Made by a program: the position numbers and the translations under genes. The notes under the pieces are model-generated. The model was not told where the DNA came from. It saw only the letters and a list, made by a program, of their open reading frames with translations, and did no database searches. From Ralstonia sp. UNC404CL21Col (GTDB lineage Bacteria; Pseudomonadota; Gammaproteobacteria; Burkholderiales; Burkholderiaceae), in assembly GCF_000620465.1 (NCBI RefSeq), contig NZ_KK211140.1, forward strand, positions 809,964-873,963: a stretch of DNA of 64,000 bases. Direction: 5' to 3'. Of the stretch, positions 38,061 to 47,487 are shown piece after piece; positions within the stretch are counted from its first letter, which is position 1; each line of letters begins with the position of its first letter.

Positions 38061-39746
38061 TTACATGCCGACGTAGTTCGGTCCGCCACCGCCTTCCGGC
38101 GTGACCCACACGATGTTCTGCGTCGGGTCCTTGATGTCGCAGGTCTTGCAGTGCACGCAGTTCTGCGCGTTGATCTGCAGGCGCTCAGTGCCTTCGTCGT
38201 TCTTGACGAATTCGTACACGCCTGCCGGGCAGTAGCGCTGCTCGGGGCCGGCAAACTGCGTCAGGTTGATGCGTGTCGGAACGGTCGGATCTTTCAGCGT
38301 CAGGTGCGCCGGCTGATTCTCTTCGTGGTTCGTGTTCGAAATGAACACCGACGACAGGCGATCGAACGTGATCTTGCCGTCCGGCTTCGGATACTCGATC
38401 TTCGGGCATTCCGATGCCGGCTTGAGCGACTGGTTATCCAACTTCGTGCCGTGCAGCGTCCAGGGCGGGTTGCTCACGCCAATCTTGGGCAGCAGCCACT
38501 GTTCGATGCCGGTCATGATCTTGCCCAGGGTCGGGCTCTTCTTGAACCACAGCTTGAAGTTGCGCGACTGGTCCAGCTCTTCCTTCAGCCAGCTCTGTTC
38601 GAAGGCGGCGGGGTAGGCGGACAGCTCGTCAGCGGAACGGCCGGCCGTCACGGCTTCGAACACGGCCTCACCGCACATCATGCCGCTCTTGATGGCCGCG
38701 TGGCTGCCCTTGATACGCGCCGCGTTCAGGTAGCCAGCATCGCAACCGACCAGTGCACCACCCGGGAACACCGTTTTCGGCAGCGCTTGCGGCGTACCGT
38801 TGTTGATGGCGCGCGCGCCATAGCCGATGCGCTTGCCGCCTTCGATGTGTGCGCGGATGGCGGGGTGAGCCTTCCAGCGCTGCATCTCTTCGAACGGGCT
38901 CATCCACGGGTTCTTGTAGTCCAGCCCAATCACAAAGCCCAGCGTGACCTTGTTGTCTTCCAGGTGATACAGGAAGCCGCCGCCGAAGGTGTCGTCTTCC
39001 ATCGGCCAGCCTGCGGTGTGGACCACTAGGCCGGGCTTGGCCTTGGCCGGATCGATTTCCCAGAGTTCCTTGATGCCGATGGCGAAGGTCTGCGGGTCTT
39101 TGCCGGCGTTGAGCTTGAATTTCTCCAGCAACTGGCGGCCCAGATGGCCGCGCGCGCCTTCCGCGAAGATGGTGTACTTGCCGAGCAGTTCCATGCCGAG
39201 CTGGAAGTTCTCGGTGGGCTCGCCGTCCTTGCCGATGCCCATGTTGCCGGTGGCCACACCACGCACGGCGCCCTTGTCGTCATACAGCACTTCGGCTGCG
39301 GCAAAGCCCGGGAAAATTTCCACGCCCAGCGCTTCGGCCTGCGTGGCCATCCACTTCACCACGTTCGACAGCGAGATGACGTAGCAGCCGTCGTTGTGGA
39401 AATTGCGCGGCACAAGCCAGTCAGGCGTGCGCTTGGCGTCGGTTTCGCTCAGGAATAGCACGTCGTCGCCAGTGACCGGCTGGTTGAGCGGGGCGCCGTC
39501 GGCCTTCCAGTTGGGGAGCAGTTCGGTGATCGCGCGCGGGTCCATCACCGCGCCCGACAAAATGTGGGCACCGGGCTCGGAACCTTTTTCCAGCACGACG
39601 ACGGACACGTCCTTGCCCGTCTCGGCAGCCAGTTGCTTGATGCGAATCGCTGTCGCCAGGCCGGCGGGGCCACCGCCGACGATCACGACGTCATACTCCA
39701 TGGACTCTCGCGGGCCGTATTGTTCGAGGAGCTGCTGCTGGTTCAT
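38061..39746 (-). CDS. etfQO: Electron transfer flavoprotein-ubiquinone oxidoreductase
   Basis: A 561-residue ETF-QO. The N-terminal FAD motif is VVIVGGGPAGLATAIRI (residues 20-36). SGAVMDPRAITELLPNWK and GDDVLFLSE follow. The C-terminal 4Fe-4S ligands sit at RYCPAGVYEF and NCVHCKTCDIKDP. It passes electrons from acyl-CoA dehydrogenases, via ETF, to ubiquinone at the inner membrane, linking fatty-acid and amino-acid oxidation to respiration. A TetR-type palindrome lies in its upstream region. Confidence 0.95.
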   Translation of the reverse strand: MNQQQLLEQYGPRESMEYDVVIVGGGPAGLATAIRIKQLAAETGKDVSVVVLEKGSEPGAHILSGAVMDPRAITELLPNWKADGAPLNQPVTGDDVLFLSETDAKRTPDWLVPRNFHNDGCYVISLSNVVKWMATQAEALGVEIFPGFAAAEVLYDDKGAVRGVATGNMGIGKDGEPTENFQLGMELLGKYTIFAEGARGHLGRQLLEKFKLNAGKDPQTFAIGIKELWEIDPAKAKPGLVVHTAGWPMEDDTFGGGFLYHLEDNKVTLGFVIGLDYKNPWMSPFEEMQRWKAHPAIRAHIEGGKRIGYGARAINNGTPQALPKTVFPGGALVGCDAGYLNAARIKGSHAAIKSGMMCGEAVFEAVTAGRSADELSAYPAAFEQSWLKEELDQSRNFKLWFKKSPTLGKIMTGIEQWLLPKIGVSNPPWTLHGTKLDNQSLKPASECPKIEYPKPDGKITFDRLSSVFISNTNHEENQPAHLTLKDPTVPTRINLTQFAGPEQRYCPAGVYEFVKNDEGTERLQINAQNCVHCKTCDIKDPTQNIVWVTPEGGGGPNYVGM

Positions 39747-39866
39747 AAGTGTCTCTTCGCTGCTTTGGGGACAGTTAGGGGCGTTTGCTTATTGGTATGA
39801 CGGATTGCTGCATTAGAATTTTCCGCATTGTCCGGGACACGCCCGGATGCGGCAAGGGAAATTTCT

Positions 39867-39878
39867 GAACGATCGTTC
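39867..39878. promoter_or_regulatory. Perfect palindrome, candidate TetR-family operator
   Basis: GAACGATCGTTC is a perfect 12-base inverted repeat in the 223-base spacer between the divergent etfQO and SDR genes. Its form (GAACG-N2-CGTTC) is typical of sites bound by TetR-family repressors of fatty-acid or acyl-CoA metabolism. No TetR gene lies in this window. Confidence 0.55.
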
Positions 39879-39969
39879 GATTTTTTGCTAAGCTGCGCTC
39901 AAATCACATGCCGATGTTGCTTCCGAGCAGCCGGGCGCCTGCCAAACCAACACACGGGGAACACGCATC

Positions 39970-40755
39970 ATGGGTCTGTCGATCAATCTGGAAGGCAAAG
40001 TCGCGCTGATCACCGGCGCATCGAGCGGTCTGGGCGCGCGTTTCGCCCACACGCTGGCCGCCGCGGGCGCGAAGGTCGTCTTGGCCTCGCGCCGTGTGGA
40101 GCGCCTGAAGGAGCTGCGCGCCGACATCGAATCCAAAGGCGGCAGCGCCCACGTGGTCCGCCTGGACGTGACGGATCCCGACAGCATTCGCGCGGCCGTC
40201 GCACACGCTGAAACCGAGGCTGGCACCATCGACATCCTCGTCAACAACTCGGGGGTTTCGACCACGCAACGCATGGTCGATGTCACGCCCGATGATTTCG
40301 ATTTCGTGTTCGATACCAACACGCGTGGCGCCTTCTTCGTGGCGCAGGAAACGGCCAAGCGCATGATTGCCCGGGCCAAGGGCGCGGAGAAGAACGGCTC
40401 GCCGCTGCCGCAATCGCGCATCGTCAACATCGCGTCGGTGGCGGGGCTGAAGGTGCTGTCGCAGATTGGCGTGTATTGCATGAGCAAGGCTGCCGTGGTG
40501 CACATGACCAAGGCCATGGCGCTGGAGTGGGGCCGTTACGGCATCAATACGAACGCGATTTGCCCGGGGTATATCGATACCGAGATCAACCATCACCATT
40601 GGGAAACCGAGCCCGGCCAGAAGCTGGTGCAGATGCTGCCGCGCAAGCGCGTGGGCAAGCCGGAAGACCTGGATGGGCTGATTCTGCTGCTGGCGTCGGA
40701 TCAGTCCGATTTCATCAATGGCGCGGTCATCAACGCCGACGACGGCATGGTGTAA
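39970..40755 (+). CDS. SDR-family oxidoreductase
   Basis: A 261-residue short-chain dehydrogenase with the Rossmann motif TGASSGLGARF (residues 16-26), NNSG in place of the usual NNAG, and the catalytic Y-x-x-x-K in VYCMSKAAV. The nearby divergent etfQO suggests a hydroxyacyl-CoA or related lipid substrate, but the sequence alone does not settle it. Confidence 0.88.
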   Translation: MGLSINLEGKVALITGASSGLGARFAHTLAAAGAKVVLASRRVERLKELRADIESKGGSAHVVRLDVTDPDSIRAAVAHAETEAGTIDILVNNSGVSTTQRMVDVTPDDFDFVFDTNTRGAFFVAQETAKRMIARAKGAEKNGSPLPQSRIVNIASVAGLKVLSQIGVYCMSKAAVVHMTKAMALEWGRYGINTNAICPGYIDTEINHHHWETEPGQKLVQMLPRKRVGKPEDLDGLILLLASDQSDFINGAVINADDGMV

Positions 40756-40768
40756 CGCTTCAGCAGCC

Positions 40769-41314
40769 TTAATGCCCCATCAGCCGCTGCACAAGTTCGA
40801 GTGAGGTGTTGGCGGCGTACTTCTTCATCAGCCGCGCGCGATAGATTTCAACCGTGCGCGGACTGATTTCCAGCTGTTTGCCGATCTGCTTGCTCGTCTT
40901 GCCCTCGACCAATTGAGCGGCGATGTCGCGTTCGCGCGGTGTGAGCGCTGCCGTGACCGGGCGGTGCGCTGACAGATCTTCGAACGTCCAGATACCTTCG
41001 CCCAGCGGTTTCGCGCGGTCCAGTGCGCGGCCCGTGACGTGGCACCAGAACAGTTCGCCATTGGCGCGCTTCATGATGCGTTCGTCGGAGTAGCTGCCGC
41101 GTGCATTCATGACGGGGATGATGCGCGCACCGGTGCGTTCGTATTCGTCATGCGTTGGATAGAGCAGCTCGAACGATTGCCCCATCATGGTCGTGCGTGG
41201 GTGACCGAAGATGCGGGCGGCTTCGTCGTTGACGTCGAGCATCACCCGCTCGCGGGACATCACCATGCCGACAGGGGCAAGCTGGAACGCAGTCTGGTAG
41301 TCGAGGGCGGGCAT
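40769..41314 (-). CDS. PAS-LuxR transcriptional regulator
   Basis: A 181-residue protein with an N-terminal PAS domain (about 8-115; AFQLAPVGMVMS and VNDEAARIFGHP) and a C-terminal LuxR/FixJ-type HTH (about 120-180; LTPRERDIAAQLVEGKTSKQIG and ISPRTVEIYRARLMKKY). No receiver domain is present. It is divergent from the CoA-transferase operon across 153 bases and is a natural candidate to regulate it; this is inferred from position. Confidence 0.88.
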   Translation of the reverse strand: MPALDYQTAFQLAPVGMVMSRERVMLDVNDEAARIFGHPRTTMMGQSFELLYPTHDEYERTGARIIPVMNARGSYSDERIMKRANGELFWCHVTGRALDRAKPLGEGIWTFEDLSAHRPVTAALTPRERDIAAQLVEGKTSKQIGKQLEISPRTVEIYRARLMKKYAANTSLELVQRLMGH

Positions 41315-41467
41315 ATGTATTCGTACGTATTGCTGCGTCGCGCGACGCTTGCGTATTCTCGCCAGATTGTATCGTTACTATTTTCCGGCGCTGCACCGCA
41401 CAAACCCCAAGTGTGCGTGCGGTCAAAACCCGGCCGGATTCGTTGGACCACCAAGGAAGGAGCACGC

Positions 41468-42169
41468 ATGAACAAAATCTTCGCCAGCGCCAGCGAGGCG
41501 CTCGCGGGCGTCGTCAAGGACGGCCAGACCATCGCCGTGGGCGGCTTCGGCCTGTGCGGCATTCCGGAAGCGCTGATCGCCGCGCTGCGCGATTCGGGCG
41601 TCAAGAATCTCACCTGCATTTCCAACAACGCGGGCGTCGACGGTTTCGGCCTTGGCCTGCTGCTGGAAACGCGCCAAATCAAAAAGATGATTTCGTCCTA
41701 CGTGGGCGAAAACAAGGAGTTCGAGCGCCAGTATCTGGCCGGTGAACTCGAGTTGGAATTCACCCCGCAAGGCACGTTGGCTGAAAAGCTGCGCGCTGGC
41801 GGCGCCGGCATCCCGGCATTCTTCACGAAGACCGGCGTCGGCACGCTGGTTGCCGAAGGCAAGGAGCTGCGCGAGTTTGACGGCGAGACGTACGTCATGG
41901 AGCGCTCGCTGGTGCCCGATGTGGCGCTGGTGAAAGCGCAGGTGGCCGACAAGTCCGGCAACCTGCGTTTCAACCTGACCGCGCGCAACTTCAACCCCGC
42001 TGCCGCAACTGCCGGCAAGATCTGCATCGTCGAGGTCGAAGAGATCGTCGAGGTGGGCGAGCTTGCGCCGGACGACATCCATCTGCCCGGCATCTACGTG
42101 CACCGCATCGTGCTGAATGCCACGCCCGAAAAGCGCATCGAAAAGCGCACCATCCGCGCAGCCAACTAA
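41468..42169 (+). CDS. scoA: 3-oxoacid CoA-transferase subunit A
   Basis: A 233-residue alpha subunit of the succinyl-CoA:3-ketoacid type. The glycine-rich [14 protein letters not shown] lies near residue 22 and [15 protein letters not shown] near 52. It starts [12 protein letters not shown] behind AAGGAAGGAG. With subunit B it would activate acetoacetate with CoA from succinyl-CoA. It is 10 bases before subunit B, in an operon that ends with 3-hydroxybutyrate dehydrogenase. Confidence 0.93.
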   Translation: MNKIFASASEALAGVVKDGQTIAVGGFGLCGIPEALIAALRDSGVKNLTCISNNAGVDGFGLGLLLETRQIKKMISSYVGENKEFERQYLAGELELEFTPQGTLAEKLRAGGAGIPAFFTKTGVGTLVAEGKELREFDGETYVMERSLVPDVALVKAQVADKSGNLRFNLTARNFNPAAATAGKICIVEVEEIVEVGELAPDDIHLPGIYVHRIVLNATPEKRIEKRTIRAAN

Positions 42170-42179
42170 GGAGACCGAC

Positions 42180-42815
42180 ATGGCCTGGACACAAGACCAA
42201 ATGGCGGCGCGCGCTGCCCAGGAGTTGCAAGACGGTTTCTACGTCAACCTTGGCATCGGCATCCCGACGCTGGTTGCGAACCACACCGGCGACAAGGAAG
42301 TCTGGCTGCAAAGCGAAAACGGCATGCTTGGCATCGGCCCGTTCCCCACGGAAGAGGAAGTGGATGCCGACCTGATCAACGCAGGCAAGCAGACCGTGAC
42401 CACGCTGCCCGGCAGCGCGATCTTCGGCAGCGACCAGAGCTTTGCGATGATTCGCGGCGGCAAGATCAACCTGTCGATTCTCGGTGCGATGCAGGTGAGC
42501 GAGACGGGCGACCTCGCCAACTGGATGATCCCCGGCAAGATGGTCAAGGGCATGGGCGGCGCGATGGACCTCGTGGCGGGTGTCAAGCGCGTGATCGTGC
42601 TGATGGAGCACACCGCCAAGAAGAAGGACGGCACCGAAGACCTGAAGATCCTGCCCAAGTGCACATTGCCGCTGACGGGCGTGGGCGTGGTGGATCGCAT
42701 CATTACGGACCTCGGCGTGATCGACGTGACCGAGCAGGGCCTGAAGCTGATCGAAACCGCGCCGGGCGTTTCCCGCGAAGAGGTCCAGGCCAAGACTGGC
42801 GTCAACCTGCTGTAA
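42180..42815 (+). CDS. scoB: 3-oxoacid CoA-transferase subunit B
   Basis: A 211-residue beta subunit. It carries the catalytic glutamate in [10 protein letters not shown] (Glu46) and the nucleotide-loop-like [10 protein letters not shown]. The [20 protein letters not shown] stretch is typical of the family. A GGAG site precedes the ATG at 42180. Confidence 0.94.
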   Translation: MAWTQDQMAARAAQELQDGFYVNLGIGIPTLVANHTGDKEVWLQSENGMLGIGPFPTEEEVDADLINAGKQTVTTLPGSAIFGSDQSFAMIRGGKINLSILGAMQVSETGDLANWMIPGKMVKGMGGAMDLVAGVKRVIVLMEHTAKKKDGTEDLKILPKCTLPLTGVGVVDRIITDLGVIDVTEQGLKLIETAPGVSREEVQAKTGVNLL

Positions 42816-42837
42816 TCGTCGACATCCGGAGACACGC

Positions 42838-43617
42838 ATGCTGCAAGGAAAAACCGCCCTCGTCACGGGCTCGACCAGCGGGATCGGTCTGGGTATCGCC
42901 TGCTCGCTGGCCGCGCAGGGCGCCAACATCATCATGAACGGCTTTGGCGACGTGGAAGCGCCCAAGGCGCAGATCGCGGCCGCTGGCAAGAATGCCATCC
43001 GCATCGGATACCACGGCGCCGACATGAGCAAGCCGGCCGAGATCGAAGCGATGTTCGCCTACGCCGATGCAGAATTCGGTGGCGTGGACATCCTCGTCAA
43101 CAACGCCGGCATCCAGTACGTGGCCAACGTGGAAGATTTCCCGACCGAGCGCTGGGACGCCATCATCGCCATCAACCTCACCTCGGCTTTCCACACGACG
43201 CGGCTTGCCGTGCCGGGCATGAAGCGCAAGAACTGGGGCCGCATCATCAACGTCGCTTCGGCGCATGGGCTGGTGGCGTCGGCGCAGAAGTCGGCGTACG
43301 TGGCAGCCAAGCACGGTATCGTCGGCTTCACCAAGTCGGTGGCGCTGGAGACGGCGCAGACGGGCATCACGTCCAACGCGATCTGCCCGGGCTGGGTGCT
43401 GACGCCACTGGTGCAGAAGCAGATCGATGCGCGTGCCGAGAAGGAGGGCCTGTCCGCGCTCGAAGCCAAGAAGGATCTGCTGATGGAAAAGCAACCCTCG
43501 GGCGAGTTCGTCACGCCGGACCAGCTGGGTGCGCTGGCAGTGTTCCTCTGCAGCGATGCGGCTGAGCAGGTGCGTGGCGTGGCCTGGAACATGGATGGTG
43601 GCTGGGTCGCGCAGTAA
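42838..43617 (+). CDS. bdhA: 3-hydroxybutyrate dehydrogenase
   Basis: A 259-residue SDR enzyme with TGSTSGIGLGIA (NAD site), NNAGIQYVANVEDFP, SAHGLVAS, the catalytic Tyr/Lys in SAYVAAKHG, and a C-terminal WNMDGGWVAQ. These fit D-3-hydroxybutyrate dehydrogenase. With the CoA transferase upstream it forms a route from 3-hydroxybutyrate to acetoacetyl-CoA, as needed for poly-hydroxybutyrate use. It ends in a strong terminator. Confidence 0.92.
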   Translation: MLQGKTALVTGSTSGIGLGIACSLAAQGANIIMNGFGDVEAPKAQIAAAGKNAIRIGYHGADMSKPAEIEAMFAYADAEFGGVDILVNNAGIQYVANVEDFPTERWDAIIAINLTSAFHTTRLAVPGMKRKNWGRIINVASAHGLVASAQKSAYVAAKHGIVGFTKSVALETAQTGITSNAICPGWVLTPLVQKQIDARAEKEGLSALEAKKDLLMEKQPSGEFVTPDQLGALAVFLCSDAAEQVRGVAWNMDGGWVAQ

Positions 43618-43634
43618 GCTGAGTCGCCTTTCGG

Positions 43635-43662
43635 AAAAGCCTCGCTCCGGCGAGGCTTTTTT
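43635..43662 (+). terminator. Rho-independent terminator after bdhA
   Basis: AAAAGCCTCGC (43635-43645), loop TCCG, and GCGAGGCTTTT (43650-43660) form a perfect 11-bp stem followed by T residues. Confidence 0.93.
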
Positions 43663-43762
43663 GTTTTGGACCGCCGCGGATGTCTGCTGCGCCGCCGCAT
43701 GCCTGCGGGGCCGCGTACAATCAGGCTTCGCTGTCTCCGTCATTCACGTGTAGGAGTTGTTC

Positions 43763-44632
43763 ATGCCAGTTTCGCCGCGCCTTGCCTTCGTGCAGTGCCT
43801 GAGTCCGTCCGGCTTGCACCGGATGGCGTATCACGAGTGGGGCGACTCGCAGAATCCGCGCGTGCTCGTTTGCGTGCATGGCCTCTCGCGCACCGGGCGT
43901 GATTTCGACGTGCTGGCGCAGGCGCTGTGCAACGACTATCGCGTCATCTGTCCGGATGTGGTGGGCCGCGGGCGCTCCGATTGGCTGGCCGATCCGAAGG
44001 GCTATGTGCTGCAGCAGTACGCGTCCGACATGGTGACGTTGCTCGCGCGCCTGAATGCCGAGTCCGTCGACTGGTTCGGTACCTCGATGGGTGGCCTGAT
44101 CGGCATTGGCCTGGCAGGCTTGCCGAAATCGCCGATCCGCAAGCTGCTGCTCAACGATGTGGGCCCGCGCGTCACGGAATCGTCGTTGACGCGCATCGGT
44201 GCTTATCTCGGACTGAACGTCCGCTTCAAGACGTTCGATGAAGGGCTGGCCTACCTCAAGACGATCAGCGCTTCATTCGGCCCGCACACGCCGGAGCAAT
44301 GGCGTGAGTTGAACACGGCGATCCTGAAGCCGCAGGGCGGCGAGTGGATCCTGCATTACGATCCGCGCCTGGCCGAGCCGTTCAAGAACACCACGCCCGA
44401 AGTGGTCGCGGCCGGCGAGGCGATGCTCTGGAAGCTGTTCGAGGCGATTCCCGGCGAGGTGCTGGTGGTGCGCGGCGCGCATTCCGATTTGCTCACGCGC
44501 GAGACCGTCGAAGCCATGATGCAGCGCGGCCAACATGTGAACACGGTGGAAATTCCCGATGTGGGCCACGCGCCGACCTTCGTCCAGCCGGATCAGGTGG
44601 CGATCGCCCGCAAGTTCTTCCTCGGTCAATGA
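43763..44632 (+). CDS. Alpha/beta-fold hydrolase
   Basis: A 289-residue hydrolase. VCVHGLSRTGRDFD is the oxyanion segment (residues 37-50), DVVGRGRSDW follows, the nucleophile elbow is GTSMGG (Ser108) and the C-terminal His is in DVGHAPTF. The ATG at 43763 has TAGGAG six bases upstream; a TTG at 43757 is less likely. The substrate is unknown. The RidA gene follows by 30 bases. Confidence 0.87.
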   Translation: MPVSPRLAFVQCLSPSGLHRMAYHEWGDSQNPRVLVCVHGLSRTGRDFDVLAQALCNDYRVICPDVVGRGRSDWLADPKGYVLQQYASDMVTLLARLNAESVDWFGTSMGGLIGIGLAGLPKSPIRKLLLNDVGPRVTESSLTRIGAYLGLNVRFKTFDEGLAYLKTISASFGPHTPEQWRELNTAILKPQGGEWILHYDPRLAEPFKNTTPEVVAAGEAMLWKLFEAIPGEVLVVRGAHSDLLTRETVEAMMQRGQHVNTVEIPDVGHAPTFVQPDQVAIARKFFLGQ

Positions 44633-44662
44633 CCGTTTGTCCGACCCCATTCGATTTGCAAG

Positions 44663-45031
44663 ATGAGCACTGAACTGAAACGTTACAACGTCGAACATCG
44701 CTATTCGGACGCTGCTGTCTATAACGGCGTCGTCTACGTGGCCGGCCAAGTGCCCGAGACCACGCTGGACGCCGGCATTGCCGAGCAGACGGCGGAAGTG
44801 CTCGCCATCATTGATCGCGTGCTGGCCGCCAACGACAGCGACAAGACGCGCATCCTGATGTGCCAGATCTTCCTCAAAGACATCAGCGAGATTGGCGAGA
44901 TGAACAAGGTGTGGGACCAGTGGGTCGCCGCCGATTCCAAGAACTCGCCGCCGCGCGCCACCGTTGAAGCCGCGCTGGCCAATCCGAAGTACCGCATCGA
45001 AATCGTCGTGACGGCCGCACAGAAAAGCTGA
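44663..45031 (+). CDS. RidA/YjgF-family protein
   Basis: A 122-residue protein with the RidA fold pattern: YNGVVYVAGQVPE near residue 20, and the C-terminal PRATVEAALANPKYRIEIVV, which keeps the Arg that binds carboxylates. RidA enzymes hydrolyse reactive enamines/imines from PLP enzymes. It lies between the hydrolase and relA. Confidence 0.88.
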   Translation: MSTELKRYNVEHRYSDAAVYNGVVYVAGQVPETTLDAGIAEQTAEVLAIIDRVLAANDSDKTRILMCQIFLKDISEIGEMNKVWDQWVAADSKNSPPRATVEAALANPKYRIEIVVTAAQKS

Positions 45032-45070
45032 GCCCGTCACGCAACAGGCCAGACGCAAGCAGGACGCATC

Positions 45071-47296
45071 ATGGAGAACAAGACCGAACGGCCGGCCGAG
45101 GGGTCCGGATCGACGGCAGAGCAGGTCGCTCGGGCGATCGAATACCTCGTGGCGAATGCCGCGGACAGCGTCACGCTGACCGGCGAGCCGCTGGAGTCGC
45201 ACGCGCGCGGCACGATCGCCATCCTTGAAGGGCTGCGCGTCGATACGCCGTCGTTGCAGGCGGCCGCGCTGTTTCTGTTGCCGACGCTGGCAATGGACAA
45301 CGAAAAGGCGCTCGAGCCCGCGTTCGGGGCCGAGGTCGTGAAGCTTGTGCACGATGTGCGGCAACTGCTGCGCATTGGCGCCATTGCCGGCCTCGTCAGC
45401 CCGACCGACGCCAGCGTCACGCGCAAGAACGAAGCCGAAGCACGCCGCGCGCAAGTCGAGGCGTTGCGCAAGATGTTGCTCGCGTTCGCGCAGGACATTC
45501 GCGTGGTGCTGATCCGGCTGGCGTCCCGGTTGCAGTCGCTGCGCTGGCTGGCGCAGACGAAGCGCTCGGCGCCGGAAGGCATGGCGCGCGAGACGCTGGA
45601 TATCTACGCGCCGCTCGCAAACCGCCTGGGCATCTGGCAGCTGAAGTGGGAGCTTGAAGACCTCGGCTTCCGCTTTGAGGACCCCGATACCTACAAGCGC
45701 ATCGCCCGCCTGCTGGACGAAAAGCGCATCGAGCGCGAGAAGTTCATCGGCCAGGCCATCGAACAACTCCAAAAGACCTTGCACGATGCCGGCATTCAGG
45801 CGGAGGTCAGCGGGCGGCCCAAGCACATCTACAGCATCTGGAAGAAGATGCGCGGCAAGGAACTCGACTTTGCCGATCTGTACGACGTGCGCGCCTTCCG
45901 CGTCATCGTCGACGACATCAAGGATTGCTACACGGTGCTCGGTTTCGTGCACCACATGTGGCAGCCGATCCCGAAGGAATTCGACGACTACATCTCGCGT
46001 CCGAAGGCCAATGGCTACATGTCGCTGCACACGGTGGTGATCGGCGACGACGGCCGCGCGCTCGAAGTGCAGATCCGTACGCGCGAGATGCACCATTTTG
46101 CCGAGTACGGCGTGGCGGCGCACTGGCGCTACAAGGAGGCCGGCAGCAAAGGCTACGCCGGGCAGTTCTCCGCCAGCGAACGCTACGACGAGAAGATCGC
46201 CTGGCTGCGCCAATTGCTCGCCTGGAAAGATGACGCCGAGCACACCGTCGCGCACGAGGATTCCCCGTGGGAGCAGCTCAAGCACACCGAGCTGGACGAT
46301 CACATCTACGTGCTGACGCCGCAGGCGCGCGTGATCGCGTTGCCGCAAGGCGCGACGCCGGTCGACTTCGCTTATTACCTGCACAGCGATCTCGGCCACC
46401 GCTGCCGCGGCGCACGCGTCGATGGCACGATGGTGCCGCTGAACACGCCGCTCAAGAACGGCCAGACGGTCGAGATCGTCACCGTCAAGCAGGGCGGCCC
46501 GTCGCGCGATTGGCTGAACACCGAGCTGCACTATCTGGTCAGCCCGCGTGCCCGCACGAAGGTGCGCGCATGGTTCAACGCGATGGAGCTGGAAGAGACG
46601 CTCGCCCAGGGCCGCGCGCTCATCGACAAGACGCTGCAGCGCGAAGGGAAGACCGCCGTCAACCTGGAAGAGCTGGCCGCCAAGCTCGGCTACAAGACGC
46701 CGGATGATCTGTACGCTGTCGTCGCCAAGGACGAGCTGAGCCTGCGCCGTATCGAAGCGGTCTTGCGCTCGGATGGGGCGCCGCCGCCGGCACCCGTCGA
46801 CGACGAAGCCGCCATCACCAAGAAAAGCCGCGCCACCAGCGTGGCCCGTGGCGCCAAGAGCGGTGTGCTCGTGGTGGGTGTTGATTCGCTCCTCACGCAG
46901 ATGTCGCGTTGCTGCAAGCCTGCACCGCCGGACCCCATCGTCGGCTTTGTCACGCGTGGCCGTGGTGTCTCGATCCACCGACAGAGTTGCGCGACGTTCC
47001 AGCAACTGGCCGCCCGGGCGCCGGGCCGTGTGATCCAGACGGAGTGGGGTCAACGCAGCGATTCGGTCTATCCGATCGACATCCAGGTCGAAGCGCTGGA
47101 CCGGCAGGGCTTGTTGCGCGACATCTCGGAAATCCTCTCGCGAGAGAAGATCAACGTGACCGGCGTGCGCACGCTGTCGAGCAAAGGCGTCGCGAAAATG
47201 CAGTTCACTGCGGAGGTGTCAGAGGCGACGCAGCTGCAGCGCGCGCTGACTTTGATCGAAGAAGTGCAAGGGGTATTGACAGCCAGAAGGAAGTGA
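45071..47296 (+). CDS. relA: GTP pyrophosphokinase RelA (synthetase-only RSH)
   Basis: A 741-residue RSH protein. The N-terminal hydrolase domain (about 1-170) is inactive in appearance: the expected HD-x-x-ED is replaced around residues 74-84 (AAALFLLPTLAM). The synthetase domain (about 245-370) has FADLYDVRAFRVIV and the EFDD motif in IPKEFDDYISRPKANGY, the E-x-D-D form that marks RelA; bifunctional SpoT/Rel has R-x-K-D. TGS (about 405-465) and ACT (about 670-741) domains follow. It makes (p)ppGpp on stalled ribosomes. Confidence 0.95.
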   Translation: MENKTERPAEGSGSTAEQVARAIEYLVANAADSVTLTGEPLESHARGTIAILEGLRVDTPSLQAAALFLLPTLAMDNEKALEPAFGAEVVKLVHDVRQLLRIGAIAGLVSPTDASVTRKNEAEARRAQVEALRKMLLAFAQDIRVVLIRLASRLQSLRWLAQTKRSAPEGMARETLDIYAPLANRLGIWQLKWELEDLGFRFEDPDTYKRIARLLDEKRIEREKFIGQAIEQLQKTLHDAGIQAEVSGRPKHIYSIWKKMRGKELDFADLYDVRAFRVIVDDIKDCYTVLGFVHHMWQPIPKEFDDYISRPKANGYMSLHTVVIGDDGRALEVQIRTREMHHFAEYGVAAHWRYKEAGSKGYAGQFSASERYDEKIAWLRQLLAWKDDAEHTVAHEDSPWEQLKHTELDDHIYVLTPQARVIALPQGATPVDFAYYLHSDLGHRCRGARVDGTMVPLNTPLKNGQTVEIVTVKQGGPSRDWLNTELHYLVSPRARTKVRAWFNAMELEETLAQGRALIDKTLQREGKTAVNLEELAAKLGYKTPDDLYAVVAKDELSLRRIEAVLRSDGAPPPAPVDDEAAITKKSRATSVARGAKSGVLVVGVDSLLTQMSRCCKPAPPDPIVGFVTRGRGVSIHRQSCATFQQLAARAPGRVIQTEWGQRSDSVYPIDIQVEALDRQGLLRDISEILSREKINVTGVRTLSSKGVAKMQFTAEVSEATQLQRALTLIEEVQGVLTARRK

Positions 47297-47305
47297 CGGT
47301 ATAGT
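47276..47305 (+). promoter_or_regulatory. Promoter for tRNA-Val, overlapping the relA 3' end
   Basis: A perfect -35 TTGACA (47276-47281) and a near-perfect -10 TATAGT (47300-47305) with an 18-base spacer. The expected start would be near 47312, seven bases before the tRNA. Confidence 0.75.
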
Positions 47306-47318
47306 CTTGTTCTTCGGC

Positions 47319-47395
47319 AGGCTCGTAGCTCAGCTGGTTAGAGCACCACCTTGACATGGTGGGGGTCGTTGGTTCGAGTCCAATCGAGCCTACCA
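47319..47395 (+). tRNA. tRNA-Val (anticodon GAC)
   Basis: A 77-base cloverleaf with acceptor stem AGGCTCG/CGAGCCT, discriminator A and encoded CCA. The anticodon stem-loop ACCACCTTGACATGGTGG gives GAC, and the T-arm GTTGGTTCGAGTCCAAT is regular. Confidence 0.97.
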
Positions 47396-47487
47396 ACGCA
47401 TTTAGCAGGACGCGTCGGGTAGGGTGTCCAAGCCGTCATCCTCGTAATTCCCGGGTTTGTCCCGTACAACTGAACACAGGGCGAAAT

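Noticed and set aside
44273..47053. A 926-codon open frame on the minus strand opposite the hydrolase, RidA and relA
   Set aside because: The plus-strand genes are clear homologues; long antisense frames are common with GC-rich codon use, and the translation has no recognisable motif.
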